A stretch of 64,000 nt of DNA from assembly GCF_018070325.1 (NCBI RefSeq), contig NZ_JAGPXY010000025.1:24923-88922 (forward strand), read 5' to 3'. Made by a program: the position numbers and the translations under genes. The first letter of the stretch is position 1; each line of letters opens with the position of its first letter. A model generated the notes under the pieces. The model saw only the letters and a program-made list of their open reading frames with translations, was not told the DNA's origin and did no database searches. Source of the DNA: Micromonospora sp. H61. Its GTDB lineage: Bacteria; Actinomycetota; Actinomycetes; Mycobacteriales; Micromonosporaceae. Shown one piece after another: positions 30,604-39,341 of this stretch.

Positions 30604-30984
30604 ATGGCACGTCTAGTCGGCGTGGATCTCCCCCGCGAAAAGCGGTTGGAGATCGCGCTCACCTACATCTTCGGGGTCGGTCGCACCCGTGCCCTGGAGA
30701 CACTCGCCGCCACCGGCATCTCGCCGGACAAGCGCGCTCGGGACCTCACGGACGAGGAGCTCGTGCAGCTCCGCGACCACATCGAGGGCAACTACAAGGT
30801 TGAAGGCGACCTGCGCCGCGAGGTCGCCGCTGACATCCGCCGCAAGGTTGAGATCGGCTGCTACGCCGGCATCCGGCACCGCCGGGGCCTGCCCGTGCGT
30901 GGCCAGCGGACCAAGACCAACGCCCGGACCCGCAAGGGCCCGAAGCGGACCGTCGCCGGCAAGAAGAAGCCCGGCAAGAAGTAG
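30604..30984 (+). CDS. rpsM: 30S ribosomal protein S13
   Basis: S13 bridges the 30S head to the 50S and to tRNA. The 126-residue protein shows MARLVGVDLPREKRLEIALT, IFGVGRTRALETL and the C-terminal GIRHRRGLPVRGQRTKTNAR with a basic end. The ATG follows ATCACGAGGAG. Confidence 0.97.
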   Translation: MARLVGVDLPREKRLEIALTYIFGVGRTRALETLAATGISPDKRARDLTDEELVQLRDHIEGNYKVEGDLRREVAADIRRKVEIGCYAGIRHRRGLPVRGQRTKTNARTRKGPKRTVAGKKKPGKK

Positions 30985-31071
30985 TTCTTGACCGGATGAC
31001 GGGGTCGGCCGCCGCCGAGGTGGGTCAGGCCGCAACCCAATCCGGAAAGTCAACTAGGAGCGCACAGACTT

Positions 31072-31479
31072 ATGCCACCGAAGGCTCGTGCCGGAGCCGC
31101 TGTAAAGAAGGTCCGGCGCAAGGAACGCAAGAACGTCGCCCACGGGCAGGCGCACATCAAGAGCACGTTCAACAACACCATCGTGTCCATCACGGACCCG
31201 ACCGGTGCGGTCATCTCCTGGGCCTCCGCTGGCCAGGTCGGCTTCAAGGGCTCCCGCAAGTCGACTCCGTTCGCTGCGCAGCTGGCCGCCGAGGCTGCCG
31301 CGCGTCGCGCCATGGAGCACGGCATGCGCAAGGTCGACGTGTTCGTCAAGGGCCCCGGCTCCGGCCGGGAAACCGCCATCCGTTCGCTGCAGGCCGTGGG
31401 CCTCGAGGTCGGGCAGATCGCCGACGTCACCCCGCAGCCGCACAACGGATGTCGTCCGCCGAAGCGTCGCCGGGTCTGA
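31072..31479 (+). CDS. rpsK: 30S ribosomal protein S11
   Basis: S11 lies on the platform near the E site. The 135-residue product shows GQAHIKSTFNNTIVSITDPT, GAVISWASAGQVGFKGSRKS and the C-terminal TPQPHNGCRPPKRRRV. ACTAGGAGCGC precedes the ATG. It lies 87 bases after rpsM. Confidence 0.97.
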   Translation: MPPKARAGAAVKKVRRKERKNVAHGQAHIKSTFNNTIVSITDPTGAVISWASAGQVGFKGSRKSTPFAAQLAAEAAARRAMEHGMRKVDVFVKGPGSGRETAIRSLQAVGLEVGQIADVTPQPHNGCRPPKRRRV

Positions 31480-31492
31480 GAGGTAGAGAGAG

Positions 31493-32119
31493 ATGGCTCG
31501 TTACACCGGTGCAGACTGCCGCCGTTGCCGGCGGGAGAAGATGAAGCTGTTCCTCAAGGGCAGCAAGTGCGATGGTCCGAAGTGCCCGTTCGAGTCCCGG
31601 CCGTTCCCGCCCGGGCAGCACGGCCGCGGCCGCACCAAGGAGACGGAGTACCTGCTCCAGCTCCGCGAGAAGCAGAAGGCCCGCCGGGTTTACGGCGTGC
31701 TGGAGAAGCAGTTCCGCGGTTACTACGAGGAAGCCGTTGGCAAGCAGGCCAAGACCGGTGAGGTCCTCCTGCAGATCCTCGAGTCGCGGCTGGACAACGT
31801 CGTTTACCGGGCCGGCTACGCCCACTCGCGGGACATGGCCCGCCAGCTGGTCAAGCACGGTCACTTCACGGTGAACGGCAAGAAGGTCGACATCCCGTCG
31901 TACCGCGTCAAGGAGCACGACATCATCGAGGTTCGGGGCAAGAGCAAGGAGCTCACCCCGTTCATCGTCGCGCAGGCTCAGGCCGGCTCGAAGACGGTTC
32001 CGGCGTGGCTTGAGGCCATCCCGAGCCAGATGAAGGTGCTCGTGCACTCCCTCCCGGCCCGGCAGGTCATCGACACGCAGGTCCAGGAGCAGTTGATCGT
32101 CGAGCTCTACTCCAAGTAG
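31493..32119 (+). CDS. rpsD: 30S ribosomal protein S4, zinc-binding form
   Basis: S4 nucleates 30S assembly and takes part in fidelity. The 208-residue protein has four N-terminal cysteines (CRRC and CDGPKC, about residues 9-31), the zinc-binding C+ form, followed by PFPPGQHGRGRTKETEYLLQ and the S4 RNA-binding domain (LESRLDNVVYRAGYAHSRDM; ARQLVKHGHFTVNGKKVDIP). GAGAGGTAGAGAG lies upstream. A UUCG-type stem-loop follows. Confidence 0.97.
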   Translation: MARYTGADCRRCRREKMKLFLKGSKCDGPKCPFESRPFPPGQHGRGRTKETEYLLQLREKQKARRVYGVLEKQFRGYYEEAVGKQAKTGEVLLQILESRLDNVVYRAGYAHSRDMARQLVKHGHFTVNGKKVDIPSYRVKEHDIIEVRGKSKELTPFIVAQAQAGSKTVPAWLEAIPSQMKVLVHSLPARQVIDTQVQEQLIVELYSK

Positions 32120-32132
32120 TCCGAGCTCGTTC

Positions 32133-32160
32133 GGTGGCCCGCCCTTCGGGGCGGGCCACC
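32133..32160 (+). other. Stem-loop between rpsD and rpoA
   Basis: A perfect 12-bp stem (32133-32144 with 32149-32160) closed by a TTCG tetraloop, the most stable RNA loop type, 13 bases after the rpsD stop. There is no T-run, and rpoA follows after 57 bases. It could protect upstream mRNA ends or reduce readthrough into rpoA. Confidence 0.65.
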
Positions 32161-32217
32161 GCAACAGGTTGTGTCGTGGGCGTCAAATAGCGGGCGCCCC
32201 GGAAGAGAAGAGAAAAG

Positions 32218-33240
32218 ATGCTCATCAGCCAGCGACCCTCCCTCTCCGAGGAGTCGATCAACGAGACCCGGTCCCGGTTCGCCATCGAGCCGCTGGAGCC
32301 GGGCTTCGGCTACACCCTGGGTAACTCGCTGCGGCGTACGCTGCTGTCGTCGATCCCGGGCGCGGCCGTCACCTCGATCAAGATCGACGGTGTGCTGCAC
32401 GAGTTCACCACGATCCCCGGTGTCAAGGAGGACGTGGTCGAGCTCGTCATGAACATCAAGGAGCTGTGCGTCAGCTCCGAGCACGACGAGCCGGTCAGCA
32501 TGTACCTGCGCAAGCAGGGCCCGGGCGACGTGACCGCGGGCGACATCCAGCCCCCGGCCGGCGTCTCGGTGCACAACCCGGATCTCAAGCTCGCCACCCT
32601 GAACGGCAAGGGCCGGCTCGACATGGAGCTGACCGTCGAGCGGGGCCGGGGCTACGTGACGGCGGCGCAGAACAAGCAGTCCGGCGCCGAGATCGGCCGG
32701 ATCCCGGTCGACTCGATCTACTCGCCGGTGCTGAAGGTGACCTACCGCGTCGAGGCGACCCGTGTCGAGCAGCGCACCGACTTCGACCGGCTGATCATCG
32801 ACGTCGAGACCAAGCCGTCGATGGGTCCGCGTACCGCGCTGGCCTCCGCCGGTTCGACGCTGGTGGAGCTGTTCGGGCTCGCCCGGGAGCTGGACGAGAC
32901 CGCCGAGGGCATCGACATCGGGCCGTCCCCGCAGGACGCCCAGCTGGCGGCGGACCTCGCTCTGCCGATCGAGGAGCTGGACCTCACCGTCCGCTCCTAC
33001 AACTGCCTCAAGCGCGAGGGCATCAACTCCGTTGGTGAGCTCATCGGGCGTACCGAGGCCGACCTCCTCGACATTCGCAACTTCGGTCAGAAGTCGATCG
33101 ACGAGGTCAAGATGAAGCTCGCCGGGATGGGTCTCGGGCTGAAGGACTCGGCTCCGAACTTCGACCCGGCGCACGTCGTGGACACCTTCGGCGAGGCCGA
33201 CTACGACACCGACGACTACCGCGAGACCGAGCAGCTCTAG
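32218..33240 (+). CDS. rpoA: DNA-directed RNA polymerase subunit alpha
   Basis: Alpha dimers scaffold RNA polymerase and bind UP elements and activators. The 340-residue product has the N-terminal domain (PLEPGFGYTLGNSLRRTLLS near residue 24), a flexible linker around residues 225-240 and the C-terminal domain (RSYNCLKREGINSVGELIGR then TEADLLDIRNFGQKSIDEVK). An acidic tail ends DTDDYRETEQL. AGAAGAGAAAAG precedes the ATG. Confidence 0.97.
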   Translation: MLISQRPSLSEESINETRSRFAIEPLEPGFGYTLGNSLRRTLLSSIPGAAVTSIKIDGVLHEFTTIPGVKEDVVELVMNIKELCVSSEHDEPVSMYLRKQGPGDVTAGDIQPPAGVSVHNPDLKLATLNGKGRLDMELTVERGRGYVTAAQNKQSGAEIGRIPVDSIYSPVLKVTYRVEATRVEQRTDFDRLIIDVETKPSMGPRTALASAGSTLVELFGLARELDETAEGIDIGPSPQDAQLAADLALPIEELDLTVRSYNCLKREGINSVGELIGRTEADLLDIRNFGQKSIDEVKMKLAGMGLGLKDSAPNFDPAHVVDTFGEADYDTDDYRETEQL

Positions 33241-33274
33241 TCCGCGCTGCCGCCACAACTGAGGAGCACCAAAA

Positions 33275-33832
33275 ATGCCCACGCCCACCAAGGGCCCCCG
33301 CCTCGGCGGCAGCCCCTCGCACGAGCGGCTGATGCTGGCCAACCTGGCGACCGCGCTGTTCCAGCACGGGAAGATCCAGACCACCGAGACGAAGGCCCGG
33401 CGGCTGCGCCCGCTGGCCGAGCAGCTCATCACCAAGGCCAAGCGCGGTGACCTCGCCTCGCGGCGTCGGGTGCTGGGTGTCGTCAAGGACAAGGACGTGG
33501 TCTACGCCCTGTTCGACCAGATCGCACCCCGGTACTCCAACCGCCCCGGCGGTTACACCCGGATCGTGAAGACCGGTCCGCGCAAGGGTGACAACGCGCC
33601 GATGGCCATCATCGAGCTGGTGGAGGAGCTTCAGGTCGCCGAGCCGAAGGCGAACAAGAAGACCGCCGCCCGCAAGGCCGCGCAGCAGGACAAGGTCGAG
33701 GCGCTCGCCCCGGCCGACGAGGCCCCGAAGTCGGCTCCGGCCGACCAGGACTCCGAGGCGCCGGTGTCGGCGTCCGGTGACACCGACGCCGCCCGCGAGG
33801 ACAGCGACGAGGCCACCGAGAACAAGGCCTGA
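33275..33832 (+). CDS. rplQ: 50S ribosomal protein L17
   Basis: L17 lies near the tunnel exit. The core of about 118 residues (MPTPTKGPRLGGSPSHERLM; IQTTETKARRLRPLAEQLIT; RYSNRPGGYTRIVKTGPRKG) is normal. It is extended by about 65 residues of Ala/Lys then Asp/Glu-rich sequence ending EDSDEATENKA. Total 185 residues against 127 in E. coli; the acidic tail is probably disordered. Confidence 0.96.
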   Translation: MPTPTKGPRLGGSPSHERLMLANLATALFQHGKIQTTETKARRLRPLAEQLITKAKRGDLASRRRVLGVVKDKDVVYALFDQIAPRYSNRPGGYTRIVKTGPRKGDNAPMAIIELVEELQVAEPKANKKTAARKAAQQDKVEALAPADEAPKSAPADQDSEAPVSASGDTDAAREDSDEATENKA

Positions 33833-33843
33833 TCAAGGGCATT

Positions 33844-33880
33844 GTCGGGCCCGGCACCCCATCGGGGTGTCGGGCCCGAC
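33844..33880 (+). terminator. Long stem-loop between rplQ and truA
   Basis: A 17-bp stem (33844-33860 with 33864-33880, one G-T pair) closes a three-base loop, 12 bases after the rplQ stop. It probably ends most alpha-operon transcripts or reduces truA expression. No T-run. Confidence 0.65.
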
Positions 33881-33899
33881 CCGTAACAGGAGGTACGAG

Positions 33900-34730
33900 G
33901 TGGACGAGCGGATCCGGCTGCGGCTGGACGTCTCGTACGACGGCACCGACTTCTCCGGCTGGGCAGCCCAGCCGACCAGGCGCACCGTCGCGGGGGTGCT
34001 CGTCGAGACCCTGGACCTGGTCCTCGGCGTCGGTACGGCCACCGGGCTGACGGTGGCCGGGCGGACCGACGCGGGAGTGCACGCCACGGGGCAGGTGTGC
34101 CATGTGGACCTGCCCGTGGACGTGTGGCGGCAGCACGAGGGACGGCTGCTGCGTCGCCTGGCCCGGCTGCTCCCCACCGACGTGCGGGTACGGGCGATGA
34201 CCGAGGTGCCGGCCGACTTCGACGCCCGGTTCTCGGCCACCTTCCGGCGCTACGAGTACCGGGTCACCGATGCGCCCTTCGGTGCCGAGCCGTTGCGCCG
34301 CCACGAGGTGCTGGCCTGGCCGAAGCCGTTGGACCTGGCCGCACTGAACGCCGCCGCGACCGGGCTGGTGGGGGAGCACGACTTCGCCGCGTACTGCCGA
34401 CGCAAGGAGCACGCCACCACGCTGCGCGAGGTGACCCGACTGGACTGGCGTCGCGACCCGGACGGCATCCTGGTCGCCACAGTGCAGGCCGACGCGTTCT
34501 GCCAGGCGATGGTGCGCAGCCTGGTGGGAGCCATGCTGGTGGCCGGGGACGGCCGCCGCCCGGTCGAGTGGCCGGGAACCCTGCTCACCCGGCGGGAGCG
34601 GTCCAGCGAGGTGACAGTCGCTCCCGCGCGCGGGCTGACCCTGGTCGCCGTCGGCTACCCGGCAGATCCGGCCGAGTACGCCCACCGTGCCACCCTCACC
34701 CGCCGGTTGCGGGTGCCGATCGAGGGTTGA
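33900..34730 (+). CDS. truA: tRNA pseudouridine(38-40) synthase
   Basis: Converts uridines 38-40 in the tRNA anticodon arm to pseudouridine. The GTG at 33900, right after ACAGGAGGTACGAG, gives 276 residues (MDERIRLRLDVSYDGTDFSG). The catalytic Asp is in VAGRTDAGVHATGQVCH. Other blocks are FSATFRRYEYRVTD and FCQAMVRSLVGAMLVAGDGR. It ends 12 bases from the convergent next gene, with no terminator between. Its place after rplQ is common in actinobacteria. Confidence 0.95.
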   Translation: MDERIRLRLDVSYDGTDFSGWAAQPTRRTVAGVLVETLDLVLGVGTATGLTVAGRTDAGVHATGQVCHVDLPVDVWRQHEGRLLRRLARLLPTDVRVRAMTEVPADFDARFSATFRRYEYRVTDAPFGAEPLRRHEVLAWPKPLDLAALNAAATGLVGEHDFAAYCRRKEHATTLREVTRLDWRRDPDGILVATVQADAFCQAMVRSLVGAMLVAGDGRRPVEWPGTLLTRRERSSEVTVAPARGLTLVAVGYPADPAEYAHRATLTRRLRVPIEG

Positions 34731-34742
34731 CCGTCCGCACTG

Positions 34743-35873
34743 TCACTCGCCCGGCAGGTCGCCCTGGTTGGCGTTGCTGCCGGTGGGTGCCGCCGTCGGT
34801 TGCGCGGCGGTGCCACCGTCGGCCCGGCTCTGCAGCACGCCCCGGCTGAGGTGCAGCTCGATCATGTCGAACAGGATCTCGCGGACCTTGGCGTCACCCG
34901 CCTTGACCGCCGCCCCGTCCTTGCGGACCACCAGCGCGTACGCCAGGTAGTGGCCACGGACCTGCCAGCCGACGCGTGCCGGAGCGCTGGCCAGGACTTC
35001 GGTGCCGTCGCCGTCGTCGGCGGTGAGGCCCCGGAAACGGCCCTGCCGCTCGTCGAGCAGTTGCCGGAGTCGGTCTCGGACTCGTTCCGCGGTGACCTTG
35101 TCGGTGAGGTTGAACAGGCCGGCGGTGACCAGGTGGCTGTCGTCGGGCGTACTCAGCGTGGCCCGGACGACCTGGTTGCAGCCGAGCCGGACCAGCAGGT
35201 CGGCGACCTCGTCGGTGGCGGCTACGGCGCAACTGCCGCTGGACTGTGTCTTGAGCACCTGGTAGCTCGGCTGGCCGTCGGTGAGCTTCAGCTCCTTGCC
35301 GGGGAAGAGTTCCTTGGCGGTGAGCGGGGCCTGGTCGGTGTCCCGGGAGTCGAGGGCCAGCCGTTCCGCGGGTGCCGACGTCGGGGCGGCGTTCGGCTGG
35401 TACGTCGGGTTGCTCTGCGGCTGCTCGCCGCGGTCGATGAGCAGCGCGGCGGCGCCGAGGCCGCAGAGGGCGAGCAGCACCAGGACGGCTGCGCCGCCGA
35501 TCAGTACCTGCCACAGGCGGCCGCCGCCGCGCCGGGCGGGCGGCTCCGCCGACGTCGCCGAGGTGTAGATCTGGCTGCGCGGCGGGGCGGGCGGGATGTC
35601 GGCACGCGTCGGCAGTGGCCGCGGCGCATCGGCGCGGGCGGCCGGACCGGGCTGCGGCACATCGGCACGGGCCGGCACCGGTTGCGACGAGGGCAGCGAG
35701 AGCTGGTTCGGCCGGGGCAGCGACGGCGTGGGGAAGCGCGACGGAGAGGGCCCGGCCGCCGGGGGCGGACCGGCGCCGAGCACCGACAGATCGGACCCGG
35801 GCTCCGGGTACTCCTCGAAAGCGTCCTCATCGGACTGGTACCGATACACCATGTCGCCCAGAGTAGGAGTCAT
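34743..35873 (-). CDS. Proline-rich single-pass membrane protein, unknown function
   Basis: The 376-residue product starts MTPTLGDMVYRYQSDEDAFE at an ATG with AAAGGGA upstream on this strand; a second ATG seven codons later is possible. Residues 30-125 are Pro/Ala/Arg-rich and cytoplasmic by charge. One helix (VLIGGAAVLVLLALCGLGAA, about residues 133-155) follows a basic anchor (RRGGGRLWQ). The outside part, from about residue 160, includes SSGSCAVAATDEVADLLVRL and GWQVRGHYLAYALVVRKDG. It looks like an exported sensor-type domain but matches no family I recognise. It is divergent from the methyltransferase gene. Confidence 0.7.
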   Translation of the reverse strand: MTPTLGDMVYRYQSDEDAFEEYPEPGSDLSVLGAGPPPAAGPSPSRFPTPSLPRPNQLSLPSSQPVPARADVPQPGPAARADAPRPLPTRADIPPAPPRSQIYTSATSAEPPARRGGGRLWQVLIGGAAVLVLLALCGLGAAALLIDRGEQPQSNPTYQPNAAPTSAPAERLALDSRDTDQAPLTAKELFPGKELKLTDGQPSYQVLKTQSSGSCAVAATDEVADLLVRLGCNQVVRATLSTPDDSHLVTAGLFNLTDKVTAERVRDRLRQLLDERQGRFRGLTADDGDGTEVLASAPARVGWQVRGHYLAYALVVRKDGAAVKAGDAKVREILFDMIELHLSRGVLQSRADGGTAAQPTAAPTGSNANQGDLPGE

Positions 35874-35954
35874 TGTCCCTTTAGGGGGTAATATCGGGGA
35901 AATGTGCGGGTGGGCCGTGTCGGGTCCGCCCCGGACCGGTGCGAGAATTGCCTG

Positions 35955-36560
35955 GTGACCGGCGACCACTACTTCACCGCTCAGCCCACCAGCGACGCCC
36001 CGGCGCGCGAGGTCGAGTTCTCCGTCGCCGACCGCGACTACCGGCTCACCTCGGCCGGCGGAGTCTTCTCCGCCAGCCGGCTCGACCCGGGCACCGCGGT
36101 GCTGCTGCGCAAGGCCGAACTGCCCGCCACCGACACCACCGGCGACCTGCTCGACCTCGGCTGCGGGTTCGGGCCGATCAGCTGCGTGCTGGCCGACCTC
36201 GCGCCCACCAGCACCATCTGGGCCGTCGACGTCAACGCCCGGGCCCGCGAGCTGACCGCCGCCAACGCGGCTCGGGTCGGCGCCGCCGACCGGGTGCGGG
36301 TCAGCGCGCCGGACGACGTTCCGGACGGCGTCCGCTTCGCCCAGATCTGGTCGAACCCGCCCATCCGGATCGGCAAGGACGGGCTGCACGACCTGTTGCT
36401 GCGCTGGCTGCCCCGACTCGCCCCGGACGGCGTCGGCTGGTTGGTCGTCGCCCGGCACCTCGGCGGCGACTCGCTGCAACGCTGGCTCACCGAGCAGAGC
36501 TGGCAGGTCGAGCGGTACGCCAGCCAAAAGGGCTTCCGGGTGCTTCGCGTCACCCGGTAA
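35955..36560 (+). CDS. Small class I SAM methyltransferase, RsmC-like
   Basis: The 201-residue product starts at GTG 35955 (MTGDHYFTAQPTSDAPAREV); an in-frame start at 35904 is also possible. It shows the SAM motif DLLDLGCGFGPISCVLADL (about residues 62-80) and the NPP-type catalytic motif as WSNPPIR. This is the single-domain MTS fold of RsmC/RlmG, which methylates a guanine N2 in rRNA; only the catalytic domain of the two-domain RsmC is present, as usual in actinobacteria. The exact rRNA target cannot be told. Confidence 0.82.
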   Translation: MTGDHYFTAQPTSDAPAREVEFSVADRDYRLTSAGGVFSASRLDPGTAVLLRKAELPATDTTGDLLDLGCGFGPISCVLADLAPTSTIWAVDVNARARELTAANAARVGAADRVRVSAPDDVPDGVRFAQIWSNPPIRIGKDGLHDLLLRWLPRLAPDGVGWLVVARHLGGDSLQRWLTEQSWQVERYASQKGFRVLRVTR

Positions 36561-36601
36561 TTGGATATACCCCCCGACCCTCGTTGGGGCAGGATCCCGG
36601 C

Positions 36602-38281
36602 GTGGGATACGTGGACGTGGCAGCGGTCGGGCACATCCTGCCCGACGGTCGGGAACTCTTCGCCGACGTGTCGTTCCGGGTCGGGGAGGGCAGCAAGGTC
36701 GCCCTGGTCGGGCCGAACGGCGCGGGAAAGACGACGCTGCTCAGGATGGTCGCCGGCGACCTGCCGGTGCGCAGCGGCGTTGTCGCAAGGGCCGGCGGGC
36801 TGGGCGTGATGCGCCAGTTCATCGGCATGATCGGTGACGAGTCGACCCTCGCCGACCTGGCGTTGTCGCTGGCCCCGCCGGCGCTTCGCGACGCCGGCCG
36901 GCGGCTCGGCGAGACCGAGGCGGCCATGCGGGCGGCCGAGGCCCACGGCAAGTTCAGCAACGCCGCGGGCAAGGCCCAGCTGGCGTACGCCGATGCGCTC
37001 GGCGCCTGGGGCGAGGCCGGCGGGTACGACGCCGAGGTGCTCTTCGACACCGTCGCGACCATCGTGCTCGGCCAGCCGTGGGACGCCGTTCGGGACCGGC
37101 CGGTGCGTACCCTCTCCGGCGGCCAGCAGAAGCGCTTCGCCCTGGAGTTGCTGCTGCGCGGCCCGGACGAGGTGCTGCTGCTCGACGAACCGGACAACTT
37201 CCTCGACGTGCCCGGCAAACGCTGGCTGGAGGCGCGACTGCGCGAGTCGACGAAGTCGGTGCTCTACGTCTCGCACGATCGTGAGCTGCTGGCCCAGAGC
37301 GCCGACCGGGTGGTCGCCGTCGAGGGTGGCAGCGCCTGGGTACACCCGGGCGGCTTCGCCAGCTGGCACGAGGCTCGGGTGACTCGGCACGCCCGCCTCG
37401 ACGAGCTGCGTCGGCGCTGGGACGAGGAGCACCAGAAGCTGCGCGAGCTGATGCTGATGTACAAGCAGAAGGCCGCGTACAACGACGGGTTGGCGTCGCG
37501 TTACCAGGCCGCGCAGACCCGGTTGCGCAAGTTCGAGGAGGCCGGGCCGCCGCCCGTACCGCCGAAGGACCAGGACATCCGGATGCGGCTCAGCGGCGGG
37601 CGGACCGGCAAGCGCGCGGTCATCTGCGAGCAGCTGGAGCTCGACGGCCTGACATTCCCCTTCGACCTGGAGATCTGGTACGGCGACCGGGTGGCGGTGC
37701 TCGGTGCCAACGGCACCGGCAAGTCGCACTTCCTGCGGCTGTTGGCCCGCGGCGGCACCGACCCGGACCCGGCGAACGGGCCGGTCGACGGCGCGGGCGC
37801 GCTCGCCCCGGTGACGCACGAGGGCACGGCCCGCCTCGGTGCCCGGGTCCGCCCCGGGCACTTCTCCCAGACCCACGACCGGCCGGAGCTGATGTCGAAG
37901 ACGCTTGTCGAGATCCTCTGGCGGGGCGACGAGCACCGCACCGGGATGGACCGGCACGCGGCGATGGGTGTGCTCAGTCGCTACGAGCTGGCCGCGCAGG
38001 GCGACCAGCGCTTCGGCACGCTTTCCGGCGGGCAGCAGGCCCGGTTCCTGGTGCTGCTGTTGGAGCTGTCCGGGGCGACCCTGCTGCTGCTCGACGAGCC
38101 CACCGACAACCTCGACCTGGCCAGCGCGGAAGCGCTCGAAGCGGGCCTGAACGCCTTCGCGGGGACGGTTATCGCGGTCACCCACGATCGCTGGTTCACC
38201 CGCTCGTTCGACCGGTTCGTGCTGTTCCGAGGCGACAGCGAGGTGGTGGAGACCCCGGAACCGGTCTGGGACGTCGGGTGA
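36602..38281 (+). CDS. ABC-F family ATPase
   Basis: ABC-F proteins have two ATPase domains and no membrane part and mostly act on the ribosome. The GTG at 36602 gives 559 residues (MGYVDVAAVGHILPDGRELF). Domain 1 has Walker A GPNGAGKTT, signature LSGGQQKRF and Walker B LLLLDEPDNFLD. Domain 2 has Walker A GANGTGKSH, signature LSGGQQARF and LLLLDEPTDNLD. The linker between them (MYKQKAAYNDGLASRYQAAQ then TRLRKFEEAG) is the helical P-site tRNA-interaction region. The Asp-Asn in the first Walker B, in place of Thr-Asn, is a minor deviation. It could be a housekeeping factor or an antibiotic-protection protein; the subgroup cannot be assigned by eye. Confidence 0.9.
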   Translation: MGYVDVAAVGHILPDGRELFADVSFRVGEGSKVALVGPNGAGKTTLLRMVAGDLPVRSGVVARAGGLGVMRQFIGMIGDESTLADLALSLAPPALRDAGRRLGETEAAMRAAEAHGKFSNAAGKAQLAYADALGAWGEAGGYDAEVLFDTVATIVLGQPWDAVRDRPVRTLSGGQQKRFALELLLRGPDEVLLLDEPDNFLDVPGKRWLEARLRESTKSVLYVSHDRELLAQSADRVVAVEGGSAWVHPGGFASWHEARVTRHARLDELRRRWDEEHQKLRELMLMYKQKAAYNDGLASRYQAAQTRLRKFEEAGPPPVPPKDQDIRMRLSGGRTGKRAVICEQLELDGLTFPFDLEIWYGDRVAVLGANGTGKSHFLRLLARGGTDPDPANGPVDGAGALAPVTHEGTARLGARVRPGHFSQTHDRPELMSKTLVEILWRGDEHRTGMDRHAAMGVLSRYELAAQGDQRFGTLSGGQQARFLVLLLELSGATLLLLDEPTDNLDLASAEALEAGLNAFAGTVIAVTHDRWFTRSFDRFVLFRGDSEVVETPEPVWDVG

Positions 38282-38325
38282 TCGGTCCCCGGCGGCGGTG
38301 CGTCCGGCCGGCATAGGGTGATCTC

Positions 38326-39279
38326 GTGACTCAGATGACCTATCGCCGGCTGGGCGACTCCGGGCTCGTGGTGTCCGTGGTCGGGATCGGCTGCAACAAC
38401 TTCGGCCGCAAGCTCGACCTCGACGGCACCCGGGCGGTGGTGGACGCCGCCCTGGACGCCGGGATCACCCTCTTCGACACCGCCGACATCTACGGCGAGC
38501 CGCAGGGCAGCTCCGAGGAGCTGCTCGGGCAGGCGCTCAAGGGGCGCCGGGACGACGTGGTGGTGGCCACCAAGTTCGGCATGGACATGAACGGCCTCAA
38601 CGGGCCGGACTACGGTGCGCGAGGTGCGCGGCGCTACATCGCCCGCGCGGTGGAGGCGTCGCTGCGCCGGCTCGGCACCGACCACATCGACCTGTACCAG
38701 ATGCACGAGCCCGACCCGGGCACCCCGATCGACGAGACCCTCGCCGCCCTGGACGACCTGGTCCGCGACGGCAAGGTGCGCTACCTGGGCAACTCCAACT
38801 TCACCGGCTGGCAGATCGCCGACGCGGACTGGGTCGCCTCGTCCAACGGGCGGTCCCGCTTCATCAGCGCCCAGAACCACTACAGCCTGGTGGAGCGCTC
38901 GGTGGAGGCCGAGGTGATCCCGGCGTGCGAGCGGTTCGGCCTCGGCATGCTGCCGTTCTTCCCGCTCGCCAACGGCCTGCTCACCGGCAAGTACAAGCGC
39001 GAGGCTCAGCCGCCGGCCGGCAGCCGGCTCTCCGGCGGTGGCCGGTACGCGGAGCGGCTCGCCGCTGCCGACTGGGACACCATCGAGGCGATCGAGGCGT
39101 ACGCGGCCGAGCGGGGTCTGACGATGCTCCAGGTGGCGATCGGCGGCCTGGCCGCCCAGCCGGCGGTGACCTCGGTGATCGCCGGTGCCACCACGCCCGA
39201 GCAGGTGCGGGCCAACGCCGCGGCCGGCGTCTGGGAGCCCAGCGACGACGATCTGGCGGCGCTGCGCGCCGTCCTTTGA
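38326..39279 (+). CDS. Aldo/keto reductase
   Basis: NAD(P)H-dependent carbonyl reductase of the AKR superfamily, 317 residues. The catalytic tetrad is visible: Asp and Tyr in FDTADIYGEPQGSSEELLG, Lys in VVATKFGMD and His in LYQMHEPDPG. The cofactor site near the C-terminus reads SVIAGATTPEQV. The GTG lies 7 bases after a TAGGGT hexamer (38314-38319), which suggests a leaderless transcript. Substrate unknown; the sequence is close to the voltage-gated-potassium-beta-subunit-like group. Confidence 0.92.
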   Translation: MTQMTYRRLGDSGLVVSVVGIGCNNFGRKLDLDGTRAVVDAALDAGITLFDTADIYGEPQGSSEELLGQALKGRRDDVVVATKFGMDMNGLNGPDYGARGARRYIARAVEASLRRLGTDHIDLYQMHEPDPGTPIDETLAALDDLVRDGKVRYLGNSNFTGWQIADADWVASSNGRSRFISAQNHYSLVERSVEAEVIPACERFGLGMLPFFPLANGLLTGKYKREAQPPAGSRLSGGGRYAERLAAADWDTIEAIEAYAAERGLTMLQVAIGGLAAQPAVTSVIAGATTPEQVRANAAAGVWEPSDDDLAALRAVL

Positions 39280-39291
39280 GTCGAACGAGAT

Positions 39292-39322
39292 CGGGCCGGG
39301 CCGCTCGTCGCGGCCCGGCCCG
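39292..39322. terminator. Bidirectional terminator between convergent genes
   Basis: A perfect 13-bp GC stem (39292-39304 with 39310-39322) lies between the ends of the aldo/keto reductase gene and the convergent small secreted protein gene. Being symmetric it can serve both. Confidence 0.7.
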
Positions 39323-39341
39323 GTCGTTGAACGCTGTCTGG

